Shown here: positions 7,777 to 16,386 of the stretch, piece after piece
Position numbering within the stretch: position 1 is the stretch's first letter
Layout: each line of letters starts with the position of its first letter
From: an uncultured Dorea sp.
Lineage (GTDB): Bacteria > Bacillota > Clostridia > Lachnospirales > Lachnospiraceae
DNA length: 33,237 bases
Assembly: GCA_947063855.1 (NCBI GenBank)
Contig: CAMSTW010000040.1
Location: 1 to 33,237 of the forward strand
Reading direction: 5' to 3'
Made by a program: the position numbers and the translations under genes
The notes under the pieces: model-generated
What the model was told of the DNA's origin: nothing
Database searches by the model: none
What the model saw: the letters and a program-made list of their open reading frames with translations, nothing else

Positions 7777-10700
7777 ATGAGTGAGAATGCGTTTACGGCA
7801 GTGTGTGTGGAGCGCGTGGAGGCGGCAGAAGGGGATAGGTCTGCCGGCCACATCGCCCACATATTCTTTAACGGCGGCCTCAGAGGGAGGCTTGTGTTCC
7901 TGGAAGAGAATATTTTCCGGTATGATCTGGATCCCAGGGGGGAATTCGCGGCCTATGCGAAACCCGTGGATGAGAAGCATACCGCCAGGATTCAGCAGCG
8001 TCCGGATGAAGCGGATGCTTACACGAAGCCGATGGCCAGGATCATGGAACAGAAAGACCAGATCGAGATTCTGTGCGGGGATACGTCTGTGATCTTCCAT
8101 AAAGCAACGGCAAGGATGCAGGTCCGGGTAAAGGGCCGTATTGTGATGGAAGAGGCGCAGTCTCTTGTGATTCAGGAGCATCTGGCCGTGCAGACCCTGC
8201 TGCGGCAGGAAGACGAGGATTTCTTTGGAGGCGGTACACAGAACGGACGTTTTCTGCATACTGGGAAGAAGATTCAGATCGTCAACGAGAGCGGATGGAT
8301 GGACGGCGGGGTGGCTTCTCCGAATCCCTTCTATTTTACGACGGCGGGGTATGGGGTGTTAAGAAATACATTTGCCGAAGGATCCTATGATTTCGGTAAA
8401 AAAGAATCAGATGGTCAGAAGCTGGGGGCGGATACGGGGGGAAACGGGCAAAAGCTTCTGACCGTCACGGAACATAAGGAAGACAGGTTCAGCGCATATT
8501 ACTTCCTGTCCGGCGCGAAGGATAAGCGGCGTATGGTACAGGAGCTTCTGCAGGGCTACTATCATGTGACGGGCAGCCCGGTGCTGCTTCCGGAGTACGG
8601 CTTCTATGAGGGGCACTTAAACTGCTATAACCGGGATGCATGGTCAAAGGAATCTGGCAGCAAGGCGTGGGTGGTGAAGGGCGGCGAGCCTTATACCGCA
8701 CAGGGAAGGACATGGTATGAGAGCGGCATGGCCACCGGCTACCGGCTGACAGACGGCCTGCATTCCGAGTCCCTCAACGGAGAGAAACCCTGTGTTGCCA
8801 TCGCAAATTATCCGGAGACGGTAGACACTCCTTACGAATATTCTGCCAGGGCGGTATTAGAGGAGTATATCCGTTATGACATGCCTCTTGGGTACTTCCT
8901 GCCAAATGACGGCTACGGCGGCGGATACGGGCAGAACGGCTATTATGTGCAGGGCGGCGTAGACGAGGATGGCCAAAGCAGCAAAGAACGGATTGCGGCG
9001 GTGGACGCCAATGTGGAGAACTTTGCAAGGTTCACCGAATTTGCCAACAGTAAGGGGGTGGCGTCCGGGCTGTGGACGGAGAGCAGTCTTTCCCCGGATT
9101 CTGACAGCGGGACGTACTGGCACCTTCTGCGTGATTTCAGGAAAGAGGTGACGGCGGGCGGAGCGACCACATTGAAGACCGACGTTGCATGGGTAGGGCC
9201 AGGGTACTCTTTCCAGCTTGACGGCGTGAAGACGGCTTACGACATTGTGACCACGGCGAAGAACTTCCGCCCCAATATCATTTCCCTGGACGGATGGGCA
9301 GGCTCCCAGCGTTTCAACAGCGTGTGGACCGGCGACCAGACAGGCGGGAACTGGGAATACATCCGTTTCCATATCCCTACCTACATCGGAAGCTCTTTGA
9401 GCGGCAACCCGAATATCGGGAGCGACATGGACGGGATCTTTGGCGGAAAGGCGCTGATTGCGGTGCGGGATTACCAGTGGAAGGCGTTTACGCCTCAGAT
9501 GCTGAATATGGACGGATGGGGAAGTTATATGAAGGCGCCGTATACCTTTGGGGATCCCTACACAGGCATCAGCCGTATGTATATGAAGCTGAAATCGCAG
9601 CTCATGCCGTATATCTATACCTGTGCCGTTTCCGCAGCGAATATGGATACAGGCAACGGTGATACCGGACTTCCCATGGTCAGGGCAATGTTCCTTGAGT
9701 ATCCACAGGACGCATATGCAGGAACCAGGGAGATGCAGTACCAGTTCATGCTGGGCGGCAGTCTCCTTGTGGCTCCCGTCTACAGGAATGTGGCGGCGGA
9801 CGAGATGGGCAATGACGTCAGGAACCGCATCTATCTTCCTGATAGAGAGGAAGTGTGGACGGATTACCTGACGGGTGAGAAATACCAGGGCGGGCAGGTA
9901 CTGAATAACTTCGACGCCCCCTTATGGAAGCTGCCGGTATTCGTAAAAGGCGGGGCAATCCTTCCGATGTATGAGGAGAACAACACCCCGGACGCCATCG
10001 ACAGGACCAGCCGCATCGTGGAATTCTGGCCTTTGGGGACCAGTGAATACACGGCCTGCGAGGATGACGGGAAATATATCCGCAACCAGACGGAAGAAGA
10101 TACCTCTTACGGCGTGATCGACCATATTTCCTATGGAAACCGTGTGTCTGTGCGGTATACGTCTGTGGTAGAGGGAGACTGCGTCCGGCTTACGGCAGAG
10201 AAGGCCGAAGGGGATTATGAGGGATATGATCCGAAACGCAGCACGACCTTTATCGTGCATCTGTCAGAGAAGCCAAAAGAAATCATTGCGAAGAACGGAG
10301 AAGCCTTGCTGGATGTGAAAGAAGTCGTCCTTGGGAATGAGGGGGAAGCATTCAGAAAGATAGTCCCGGGGGAAGGCGAAGCGGTCTTCTTCTATGACGA
10401 AGCCCCGTCGATCCATACCTATGCCCCGGCAGAGGAAACGGAGATTGCGAAGCTGGTTAAGGGTGTAAAAACCGCGCCTAAGCTGTATATCAAGATGTGT
10501 GCGGCGGACACCGCGAAGGAGGCGCAGACCGTGGAGATCCGAGGGTTTGTGAATGGATTTATACGTCCGGCTGATAAGGAGAATCGATCGCTTCCGGTTC
10601 CGGCGCTCAGGGTTCCCGAAAAGCAGAAGACCCCGACCTCTATCTGGCTTGACTGGACGGAAATCGGGGAAGCGGACTCTTACGAGATGCTGGTTGACGG

Positions 10701-11901
10701 CAATCTTAACGCCATGGGCGATACCTGTTCCTACCTGCATGACGAGCTGGAGTATCATTCAGAGCATACCTACCGTGTGCGTGCGAGGAACCAGGAAGGA
10801 TATTCCCCGTGGAGTGAGGAACTTACGGCAAGCTCTCTTCTTGACCCGTGGAGAGATGAGATTGGCGCCCTTGGCAGGGTCATATGGACCGGCGGCGACG
10901 AAGCCGGCGCGCTCAAATATGCGACAGACCACAGCTTCCGGGGATTGTTCTTTGCCGCAGACGATGTGGTGAAAGACAGGATCCCGTTTATCTACGACTT
11001 TGGGGCGGTCTACGATCTGGACAGGTTCGAGTACTATCCAAGGGACAGCTATGGAAGCGGCACGGTGGAACAGCTGAACGTATATTCCAGTCTTGACAAC
11101 CTGCACTGGAAACTGGAGTGGAACGGCGGAGAGCACGAAGCATGGACCTATGACGAGAACCTTGAACTGGAAGAGAATGTAAAGACCGTGACTCTTGACG
11201 GGGTAAGCGCCCGCTTCCTGAAACTGGAGATTGTGAAATCAAAGAAGAACTTCTTCGCCTCCCACGAGCTTCCTGTCTTCAAGAAGGAGGGTTCCGGCCC
11301 GTTCGCGGTGGGGAGCACCAATAAGAATGAGAAGGTTGCCGAGGGAGATTACATCAACATGAAGAACTATCTCGGGACTTCTGTCAGGGATGGGGCTAAT
11401 TTTGTGGATCAGATCCAGAAACGCTGCGGCGATGTGAATATGAACGGCGTATACGACGTGTACGACTATGCGTTTACCATGTTCGCCCTTGACGGCGGGA
11501 CAAAGCAGACGGGGGCGGTCTCCGGAAGCATCTCGCTGATCCCGGAGGCGGAGGCGGTAAAGGCGGGGGAGACCTTTACGCTGGCGGTGACCGCCGGGAA
11601 TGTCAAGAACCTCAACGCGTTTGGAAAGGTTCTTGATTATGATCCGGCGCATATGGAGTTCGTATCTGCCGTGCCGGGGGATGGGATCGGGCAGATGGAG
11701 AACCTGACTGTGAACAAGCGGTACGGAGACGGCACGGCGTATGTGAACCTCGCGTTCGCGAACCGGGGCGATCAGAAGCTCTGTGAAGGCAGCGGCGTCC
11801 TGGCGGCGCTTACCATGAAGGCGCTTACGGATATCACGGTAAGAGACGAACTGGAATGTGAAGGCGTCTGGCTGATCGGGCCGGAGTATGACATGGCATA
11901 G
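7777..11901 (+). CDS. Multidomain GH31 glycosidase, probable alpha-N-acetylgalactosaminidase
   Basis: A 1374-residue enzyme. ATG 7777 follows AAGGA at good spacing; the open frame reaches back to 7666 without a ribosome binding site. Order: N-terminal beta-sandwich (~1-270), GH31 barrel (~270-680) with nucleophile D469 in KTDVAWVGPGYSF and acid/base D520 in WTGDQTGGNW, C-terminal beta-domains, FN3 (~937-1022), F5/8C or CBM32-like domain (~1030-1172), a dockerin-like Ca-binding segment (GDVNMNGVYDVYDY from 1219) and a cohesin-like domain (~1249-1374). The KTDVAWVG...WTGDQTGG context resembles the GH31 subgroup shown in Enterococcus faecalis and Bacteroides to be alpha-N-acetylgalactosaminidases. 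These accessory domains normally occur on exported enzymes, yet no signal peptide or LPXTG anchor is visible. It is the last gene of the sugar locus. Confidence 0.85.
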   Translation: MSENAFTAVCVERVEAAEGDRSAGHIAHIFFNGGLRGRLVFLEENIFRYDLDPRGEFAAYAKPVDEKHTARIQQRPDEADAYTKPMARIMEQKDQIEILCGDTSVIFHKATARMQVRVKGRIVMEEAQSLVIQEHLAVQTLLRQEDEDFFGGGTQNGRFLHTGKKIQIVNESGWMDGGVASPNPFYFTTAGYGVLRNTFAEGSYDFGKKESDGQKLGADTGGNGQKLLTVTEHKEDRFSAYYFLSGAKDKRRMVQELLQGYYHVTGSPVLLPEYGFYEGHLNCYNRDAWSKESGSKAWVVKGGEPYTAQGRTWYESGMATGYRLTDGLHSESLNGEKPCVAIANYPETVDTPYEYSARAVLEEYIRYDMPLGYFLPNDGYGGGYGQNGYYVQGGVDEDGQSSKERIAAVDANVENFARFTEFANSKGVASGLWTESSLSPDSDSGTYWHLLRDFRKEVTAGGATTLKTDVAWVGPGYSFQLDGVKTAYDIVTTAKNFRPNIISLDGWAGSQRFNSVWTGDQTGGNWEYIRFHIPTYIGSSLSGNPNIGSDMDGIFGGKALIAVRDYQWKAFTPQMLNMDGWGSYMKAPYTFGDPYTGISRMYMKLKSQLMPYIYTCAVSAANMDTGNGDTGLPMVRAMFLEYPQDAYAGTREMQYQFMLGGSLLVAPVYRNVAADEMGNDVRNRIYLPDREEVWTDYLTGEKYQGGQVLNNFDAPLWKLPVFVKGGAILPMYEENNTPDAIDRTSRIVEFWPLGTSEYTACEDDGKYIRNQTEEDTSYGVIDHISYGNRVSVRYTSVVEGDCVRLTAEKAEGDYEGYDPKRSTTFIVHLSEKPKEIIAKNGEALLDVKEVVLGNEGEAFRKIVPGEGEAVFFYDEAPSIHTYAPAEETEIAKLVKGVKTAPKLYIKMCAADTAKEAQTVEIRGFVNGFIRPADKENRSLPVPALRVPEKQKTPTSIWLDWTEIGEADSYEMLVDGNLNAMGDTCSYLHDELEYHSEHTYRVRARNQEGYSPWSEELTASSLLDPWRDEIGALGRVIWTGGDEAGALKYATDHSFRGLFFAADDVVKDRIPFIYDFGAVYDLDRFEYYPRDSYGSGTVEQLNVYSSLDNLHWKLEWNGGEHEAWTYDENLELEENVKTVTLDGVSARFLKLEIVKSKKNFFASHELPVFKKEGSGPFAVGSTNKNEKVAEGDYINMKNYLGTSVRDGANFVDQIQKRCGDVNMNGVYDVYDYAFTMFALDGGTKQTGAVSGSISLIPEAEAVKAGETFTLAVTAGNVKNLNAFGKVLDYDPAHMEFVSAVPGDGIGQMENLTVNKRYGDGTAYVNLAFANRGDQKLCEGSGVLAALTMKALTDITVRDELECEGVWLIGPEYDMA

Positions 11902-11945
11902 GTTTGCAGGCGGCGCAGCCAGGAGCTGTCCGGCCGGATCCAGAA

Positions 11946-11969
11946 GTTTAACGGGGAGTTTAACGGGGA
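11946..11969 (+). repeat. 12-bp tandem direct repeat upstream of the ter promoter
   Basis: GTTTAACGGGGA occurs twice head to tail (11946-11957 and 11958-11969), ending 14 nt before the predicted -35. It may be a pair of regulator binding sites, or only a local duplication. Confidence 0.6.
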
Positions 11970-11983
11970 GAAGCAGATTTTAT

Positions 11984-12012
11984 TTGAAGTTGAAGCCAAT
12001 CCCTGATATACT
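11984..12012 (+). promoter_or_regulatory. Sigma-A-type promoter of the PRTase genes
   Basis: TTGAAG (11984-11989), a 17-nt spacer and TATACT (12007-12012) form a good vegetative promoter in the 251-nt gap after the GH31 gene. The leader to ATG 12153 would be about 135 nt. This separates the stress island from the sugar operon. Confidence 0.6.
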
Positions 12013-12152
12013 GGAAACGTATTTCACATGGATGGGATTGAGCCGGCAGAGATATTGTGCGAATCATCCGGGAGATACGAAAAGAAAACCAGAGTTCATG
12101 AATCCGGGTTCTGGCCGGATGGAGCGCTGGCTGGAAAGAACGGGTCAGGTGT

Positions 12153-13289
12153 ATGTATATAGAAAAAGAGCTTGTAGCGGTAGCGAAGAGGGAGAATAAC
12201 AGAAAACGGAGCTATCTTGTGGTGAATCCCCTGCAGGGGAAGCATATTCCGGTCCGGCCGAATGAGGCGTTTAAGCTGTTTGACACACTGGCCGGGATCG
12301 TTGGCGGCGCATATGGCGGCGAGCGGCTGCTGGTCATAGGTTTTGCAGAGACGGCCACGGCCATAGGCGCGGAAGTTGCGATCCGGCTGGGGGAAAGATA
12401 CATTCAGACGACGCGGGAAGAGATCTTGCAGGCAGAATATATCTGTTTTACCGAAGCTCACAGCCATGCCGTGCAGCAGAAGCTTAGGAAGGAGGCGGTT
12501 GACAGAGCCATTGGTGAAGTCAGCCGCATTGTCTTTATAGAGGACGAGGTTACAACGGGGAATACCATCCTCAGTATAGTTGGGGAACTGGAAGAAAGGT
12601 ATGGACGGAATATAAGGTTTGCAGTCGCGTCTATCTTAAACGGGATGACAGAAGAGCATAGGAAGGCGTTCGAGGAGAAGGGGATTCGATGTCACTATAT
12701 CCTCAAGACCTGTCATGAGGATTACGGCGGGATTGCCGGGCGGTATACGGAGAATGGAAGCTATGAGGCGTGTGATACAGGCCGCAGGTATGAGGTTGAT
12801 GAAGTCCGGTTCACAGGCTGGATGGATACAAGAAGGCTGGTGGATTCCGGGATGTACCGGAAGAGCTGTGAGAAGCTCTGGAAGGATATGGAGTCAGTAT
12901 TTCATTTTGAGAAGGACGAGCGGATACTTGTGGTGGGGACGGAGGAGTTTATGTATCCGGCGCTGTATGTTGCGGCGTGTATAGAGAAGCTTGGGTGCGG
13001 GGTGCGGTGCCATTCGACCACGCGGAGTCCGATTGCGGTCTCAATGGACGCGGGCTATCCTCTGCGGACAAGATATGAGCTCAGAAGTATGTATGATCCG
13101 GCGCGGGTCACGTATATCTACGATATCGGCAGTTATGACAGGGTTTTTGTTATTACGGACGCCCAGGCGCCGGGGAGTACGAAAGAGGCGGGGCATGACG
13201 GAAGCGCCGGGAATGTGAAGGCTGTGAATTCTCTGGTGAATGCCTTGAAGAAGAAAAACAGTGAGATTCACTTGATCAGGTGGTGTTAG
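12153..13289 (+). CDS. Ter-module phosphoribosyltransferase with TRSP domain
   Basis: A 378-residue protein. The N-terminal ~200 residues form a type-I phosphoribosyltransferase fold. The PRPP loop VFIEDEVTTGNT (127-138) matches the canonical acidic-pair/TTG motif. The C-terminal domain contains TRSP (290-293), the motif for which the Ter-associated TRSP domain is named. In published comparative work, such proteins travel with TerD, TelA, a second PRTase-PELOTA protein, an HpcH/HpaI-like lyase and a HAD phosphatase, and were proposed to build a nucleoside-like metabolite. The same partners are all present here. It is translationally close to the next gene (1-nt gap). The ribosome binding site (CAGGTG) is weak. 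The biochemical product is unproven. Confidence 0.85.
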   Translation: MYIEKELVAVAKRENNRKRSYLVVNPLQGKHIPVRPNEAFKLFDTLAGIVGGAYGGERLLVIGFAETATAIGAEVAIRLGERYIQTTREEILQAEYICFTEAHSHAVQQKLRKEAVDRAIGEVSRIVFIEDEVTTGNTILSIVGELEERYGRNIRFAVASILNGMTEEHRKAFEEKGIRCHYILKTCHEDYGGIAGRYTENGSYEACDTGRRYEVDEVRFTGWMDTRRLVDSGMYRKSCEKLWKDMESVFHFEKDERILVVGTEEFMYPALYVAACIEKLGCGVRCHSTTRSPIAVSMDAGYPLRTRYELRSMYDPARVTYIYDIGSYDRVFVITDAQAPGSTKEAGHDGSAGNVKAVNSLVNALKKKNSEIHLIRWC

Positions 13290-13290
13290 T

Positions 13291-14544
13291 ATGAGAAGCT
13301 CTTACAGTGAGAAGGATGTGATCTTATTATTAAAGGATATCACGGGCCTTGTAAAGCCGCAGTCCACAGAGGAGCGGGAGAAGCTGATCCAGTCCGGGAG
13401 ACATTACAGTGAGATGCTTCCCATTGAGTATGTCCCTACGGACAGATATATGGAGATCTACAAAGAGGCGCTAAAGGTCTATGCGAAGCCGGTGGCGCAG
13501 GCGGTGGGACGCCTGTCGGATAAGATCATGGAATCAAGAGGGGCGGACGTTGTGCTGGTGTCCCTGGCCCGGGCGGGAATTCCGATTGGCATATTGATAA
13601 AGAGGTATCTGAAGTTCAAATATGATGTGGATGTTCCTCACTATTCCATTTCCATCATAAGGGATCGGGGAATTGACCATAATGCAATGCGCTTTCTGCT
13701 TAAGAATTATCAGGCCGGGCAGCTGCTGTTCGTAGACGGTTGGGTAGGAAAAGGGGCGATCTTAAGGGAACTTGGGAAGGCAGTCGGAGCATATGAAGGC
13801 GTGTCGCCTGAGATTGCCGTTGCCGCGGATCCGGCTAATGTGACAAAGCTTTGCGGTACTCATGAGGATATCCTGATTCCAAGCTCTTGTCTGAATTGCA
13901 CGGTATCCGGGCTGGTGAGCCGGACATTTCTGCGGAGCGATATAATCGGGGAAAATGATTTTCATGGGGCAGTGTACTATGAGGAACTTCAGGATGCTGA
14001 TTTGTCCTATGGGTTTATTGAGGCTATTGAGAAGGAATTTACATTATCGCCGGGAATGGATTATGACTGTACCGAGACTGCCGGAGCCGGAGGAGGAGAT
14101 ACCGGGCGCTCTGCTATGGGAATGGATCATGACTGTGCCGGGACTACCGGAACTGGAGGAGGAGATACCGGGCGCTCTGCCATGGGAACGGATTATGCTT
14201 GTGCCGGGACTGCCAGAACCGGAGGAGGAGATACCGGGTGCTCTGCTATGGGAACGGGAAGTTCAGGAGTAAGTGTGGGCGGCCGGGGGATAGACGAAGT
14301 GAGAGAAATCGCGGCCAGGTATCAGGTGGAGGATATCAACTTCATTAAGCCGGGGATAGGAGAAGCTACCCGTGTGCTGCTAAGAAGGGTTCCGTGGAAG
14401 GTTCTTATAGATGAGAGATATAAGGACAGCCGCGAACTAAGCCACCTGATAAGGCTTGCAGGGGAGAAGCAGGTTCCGGTTGAGTATTACCCGCTTAAGT
14501 ATTATAAATGCTGTGGGATTATTAAGAAAATGGGTGATATATAG
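13291..14544 (+). CDS. StiP/PRTase_1-family protein with C-terminal PELOTA RNA-binding domain
   Basis: A 417-residue protein. Residues ~1-250 match the Ter-linked family that Pfam calls StiP, a PRTase-like fold: VLVSLARAGIPIGILIKRYL, then a PRPP-loop-like VDGWVGKG (148-155), and a Cys-containing IPSSCLNCTVSG. Residues ~337-417 (EVREIAARYQVEDINFIKPG...) fit the PELOTA-type RNA-binding domain that usually ends these proteins. Between them is a Gly/Asp-rich linker made of three 22-residue repeats. AGGTGG at the end of the upstream gene serves as ribosome binding site, consistent with coupling. Its presumed role is a second base- or ribose-handling step of the Ter biosynthetic module, perhaps on an RNA-derived substrate; this is inference. 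Confidence 0.82.
   Translation: MRSSYSEKDVILLLKDITGLVKPQSTEEREKLIQSGRHYSEMLPIEYVPTDRYMEIYKEALKVYAKPVAQAVGRLSDKIMESRGADVVLVSLARAGIPIGILIKRYLKFKYDVDVPHYSISIIRDRGIDHNAMRFLLKNYQAGQLLFVDGWVGKGAILRELGKAVGAYEGVSPEIAVAADPANVTKLCGTHEDILIPSSCLNCTVSGLVSRTFLRSDIIGENDFHGAVYYEELQDADLSYGFIEAIEKEFTLSPGMDYDCTETAGAGGGDTGRSAMGMDHDCAGTTGTGGGDTGRSAMGTDYACAGTARTGGGDTGCSAMGTGSSGVSVGGRGIDEVREIAARYQVEDINFIKPGIGEATRVLLRRVPWKVLIDERYKDSRELSHLIRLAGEKQVPVEYYPLKYYKCCGIIKKMGDI
14053..14250 (+). repeat. Three in-frame 66-bp tandem repeats in the PRTase-PELOTA linker
   Basis: Three copies of a 66-bp unit (14053-14118, 14119-14184, 14185-14250) plus the start of a fourth. Each encodes 22 residues of the form GMDxDCxxTxGxGGGDTGRSAM. 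The copies differ at a handful of bases. The reading frame is preserved, so copy-number change would only shorten or lengthen the interdomain linker. Confidence 0.95.
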
Positions 14545-14555
14545 ATACCGGAGCG

Positions 14556-14908
14556 TAGCAGATTTTGATAAATTTACCAGAATATAATCAAACAAACGTA
14601 CAGATAATACTTAATTTTACAAATACGTTCATGAAAATGGATTGGAACCTGTCAGACGAGGTGTTTATTCTGTGGGAGATGTCTGGGTGGATGAACTGTA
14701 TGTCCTTTATCAGAGATGCCCGAATGCTGTTTTCTCACATGATGAAGCTTTTTACTGTCATGGACTGATGGACCGTGAGCCACTTATCCATACTTTTACT
14801 ATATACAGCGGCTATAATTCGCATCGGCTTACAGCAGATGGGAAGGAGTACTCAAAGCTGTTCCGGGTAGATAATGTGATGCGCAGATATATGGGGGTAT
14901 TATTGTAA
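14556..14908 (+). pseudogene. AbiEi-type antitoxin remnant
   Basis: The frame ending at 14908 reads YKYVHENGLEPVRRGVYS, then DVWVDELYVLYQRCPNAVFSHD and LMDREPLIHTFTIYSGYN, characteristic of type IV AbiEi antitoxins. Upstream in the same frame two stop codons interrupt the HTH region (DFDKFTRI, stop, SNKRTDNT, stop). After GYNSHRLTADG the frame jumps to a family-like C-terminus (VMRRYMGVLL), so the middle, about 80 residues in relatives, has been lost. The longest open piece runs 14642-14908. It is AT-rich compared with its neighbours. Non-functional by these criteria. Confidence 0.75.
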
Positions 14909-14909
14909 G

Positions 14910-15215
14910 ATGCGGCTAACTCCAGAGCAGGTTAAGGGAAGAATCAAGAATGTGGCTAAGATGAACAAGGCGGATGCCAGGACGCTTATGCGAATCTATA
15001 TGATGGAGCGTTTTCTTGAACGCATTGCAAGTTCCAAGTACAAGGATAATTTTATCATCAAGGGCGGAATGCTTGTAACCGCGATGGTTGGCGTATGGAA
15101 TATCAACCTACTATTAGAGAGAGGCAGTTATCTTACCTCTCTCTTAAAAATGGATGTATCAATAAGCTTTTTGGTGATGAAGGTGGTATACAATAAGCCT
15201 TATATAGTACCATAA
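14910..15215 (+). pseudogene. AbiEii-type toxin remnant (nucleotidyltransferase)
   Basis: It begins one base after the AbiEi remnant, the normal abiE gene order. Residues 1-~62 match the N-terminus of AbiEii nucleotidyltransferases (MRLTPEQVKGRIKNVAKMNK, MMERFLERIASSKYKDNF, IIKGGMLVTAMVGV). The catalytic Asp motif expected just after this point is absent; the frame runs into unrelated sequence (WNINLLLERGSYL...) and stops at 15215, overlapping the 3' end of the convergent lyase gene. The toxin is truncated to less than a quarter of the usual ~300 residues. Confidence 0.72.
15116..15144. terminator. Perfect 9-bp hairpin between abiE remnant and lyase
   Basis: AGAGAGAGG (15116-15124) pairs perfectly with CCTCTCTCT (15136-15144) around an 11-nt loop, 56 nt past the stop of the minus-strand lyase gene. 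There is no clear T tract on either strand, so termination is possible but not certain. It may also mark the junction where the toxin gene was deleted. Confidence 0.4.
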
Positions 15216-16159
15216 CACTCTGCCATAAAGCATATTTTCCGCGCCCAGTTGACGTGTGTCTTATACTCGTCCATTCGTTCTCCGGTAAGGCTGCCTGAGA
15301 CGAAGGACGCCTCCTGTGTGTTCCAGTTCAGGATATGCAGGGCGTCTTCATAATTCTTTCGAGAGACTCGGTACTCGTCGTTGACGACCGGAATCTGATT
15401 CGGATGGATCACAGTCTTTCCGATAAATCCGCTTAACCGGTCGTCTCTTATCTCCTTTCTGAGTCCACGCTCCCAATTATCGCCGGAATAGTATTCCCAT
15501 ACAGGACCAGAGATTACATAATCCATTCCATATACCGTAATGATATCTGCGAAGATATTTGCGATAGGAGCAATCTGGTGGATTGATTCATCAGATTCCC
15601 GCCGGAAGCCAAACAGATGTGACAGATCATTGCCGCCTACGCGTATGTTCAGTATCCAGGGTTTTGCAGAGGCAAGCTTCTCTTTTAAGCCGTACAGGAT
15701 ATCATAGCGGGTGCGAAGATCTACGATTGAAGGGCTTTCGTAGATTGGCATGGCATATTTTACCGCACCGGGGCCGCCGTTCAGATCTGCAAGCTGTGCA
15801 AGATAGGAGTCGGCGTTGTCCGGTGAGAACTTGGGGATAATATATCCGGTTATGAGTTCATGGCTGTCTCCGAAGCGGCGGGAAAGACGCCTGATCTGTT
15901 TGGGGCTTCGTACACGGATAAAGATCTTGGGCAGATAGAAGTCCGCGCTCTGTCTGGAATGATAGATATCGTTGATGGAAGAGACGAGCAGATTCTCAGC
16001 CTCTGCCACAAAACGATCGTTTATCGTATCTTCCAGGCAGAGTGCTAAGGAGAATCCCGTCCCGAATCTCTGCGAACATATAGAAGCCGCGATGGAGGTA
16101 TTGTCCGCCGGACAGTACAGAAGCGGCCCCACACTGTAATAAATTGACTGATTGTTCAT
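15200..16159 (-). CDS. HpcH/HpaI-like C-C bond lyase of the Ter module
   Basis: A 319-residue TIM-barrel protein related to citrate lyase beta/HpcH aldolases. Visible features are SLALCLEDTIND near the N-terminus (an acidic metal-binding position in the family), FIRVRSP, ITGYIIPKF, and a C-terminal GFIGKTVIHPNQIPVVNDEY that matches the conserved GKxxIHPxQ segment of CitE-like enzymes. Ter islands carry a dedicated branch of this family, predicted to cleave or form a C-C bond in making the Ter metabolite. It is the only gene of the main island on the minus strand, divergent from the HtrA fusion at 16428. GGAG lies 11 nt before the ATG. A P-loop kinase remnant sits directly upstream in the same transcription direction. 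Confidence 0.82.
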   Translation of the reverse strand: MNNQSIYYSVGPLLYCPADNTSIAASICSQRFGTGFSLALCLEDTINDRFVAEAENLLVSSINDIYHSRQSADFYLPKIFIRVRSPKQIRRLSRRFGDSHELITGYIIPKFSPDNADSYLAQLADLNGGPGAVKYAMPIYESPSIVDLRTRYDILYGLKEKLASAKPWILNIRVGGNDLSHLFGFRRESDESIHQIAPIANIFADIITVYGMDYVISGPVWEYYSGDNWERGLRKEIRDDRLSGFIGKTVIHPNQIPVVNDEYRVSRKNYEDALHILNWNTQEASFVSGSLTGERMDEYKTHVNWARKICFMAECYGTI

Positions 16160-16176
16160 ACTGATGAATGCTCCTT

Positions 16177-16296
16177 CTATTTATAAATATGAATCGCTGA
16201 ATCCAAAATGCACGGCAGCCTTGCCGGCCAGTTCGTCTGCCGTTTGGTGCTTTTCCCGGCACAAGGTGAGCCGCCAATGTAATATGTAAGTATCAT
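16177..16296 (-). pseudogene. P-loop kinase remnant with intact Walker A
   Basis: A strong AGGAGG-AACAG-ATG start opens a frame beginning MILTYYIGGSPCAGKST, an unmistakable Walker A (P-loop) N-terminus of a small kinase or AAA-type ATPase. In-frame translation then becomes non-kinase-like and stops after 39 residues. A shift of one frame restores a family-like continuation (TADELAGKAAVHFGF) before another stop. At least one frameshift plus loss of the rest of the gene explains this. It lies 17 nt upstream of the lyase gene and could now act as a short leader ORF for it. Confidence 0.65.
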
Positions 16297-16386
16297 CTGT
16301 TCCTCCTGAGTGTTAAGAATAAAAGTAACCAGACTCCTACAAATATAACATATCATCAGGAGAATTGGTAGATATATTTTTGACGT

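Noticed and set aside
14053-14250. Repeat array that might be read as a CRISPR
   Set aside because: The units are directly adjacent with no spacers, keep the reading frame and encode a regular 22-residue peptide; this is an intragenic tandem repeat. The same applies to 17385-17534.
14565-14768. A 67-codon open frame in another frame over the AbiEi remnant
   Set aside because: Its translation has no family similarity, while the overlapping frame carries clear AbiEi motifs.
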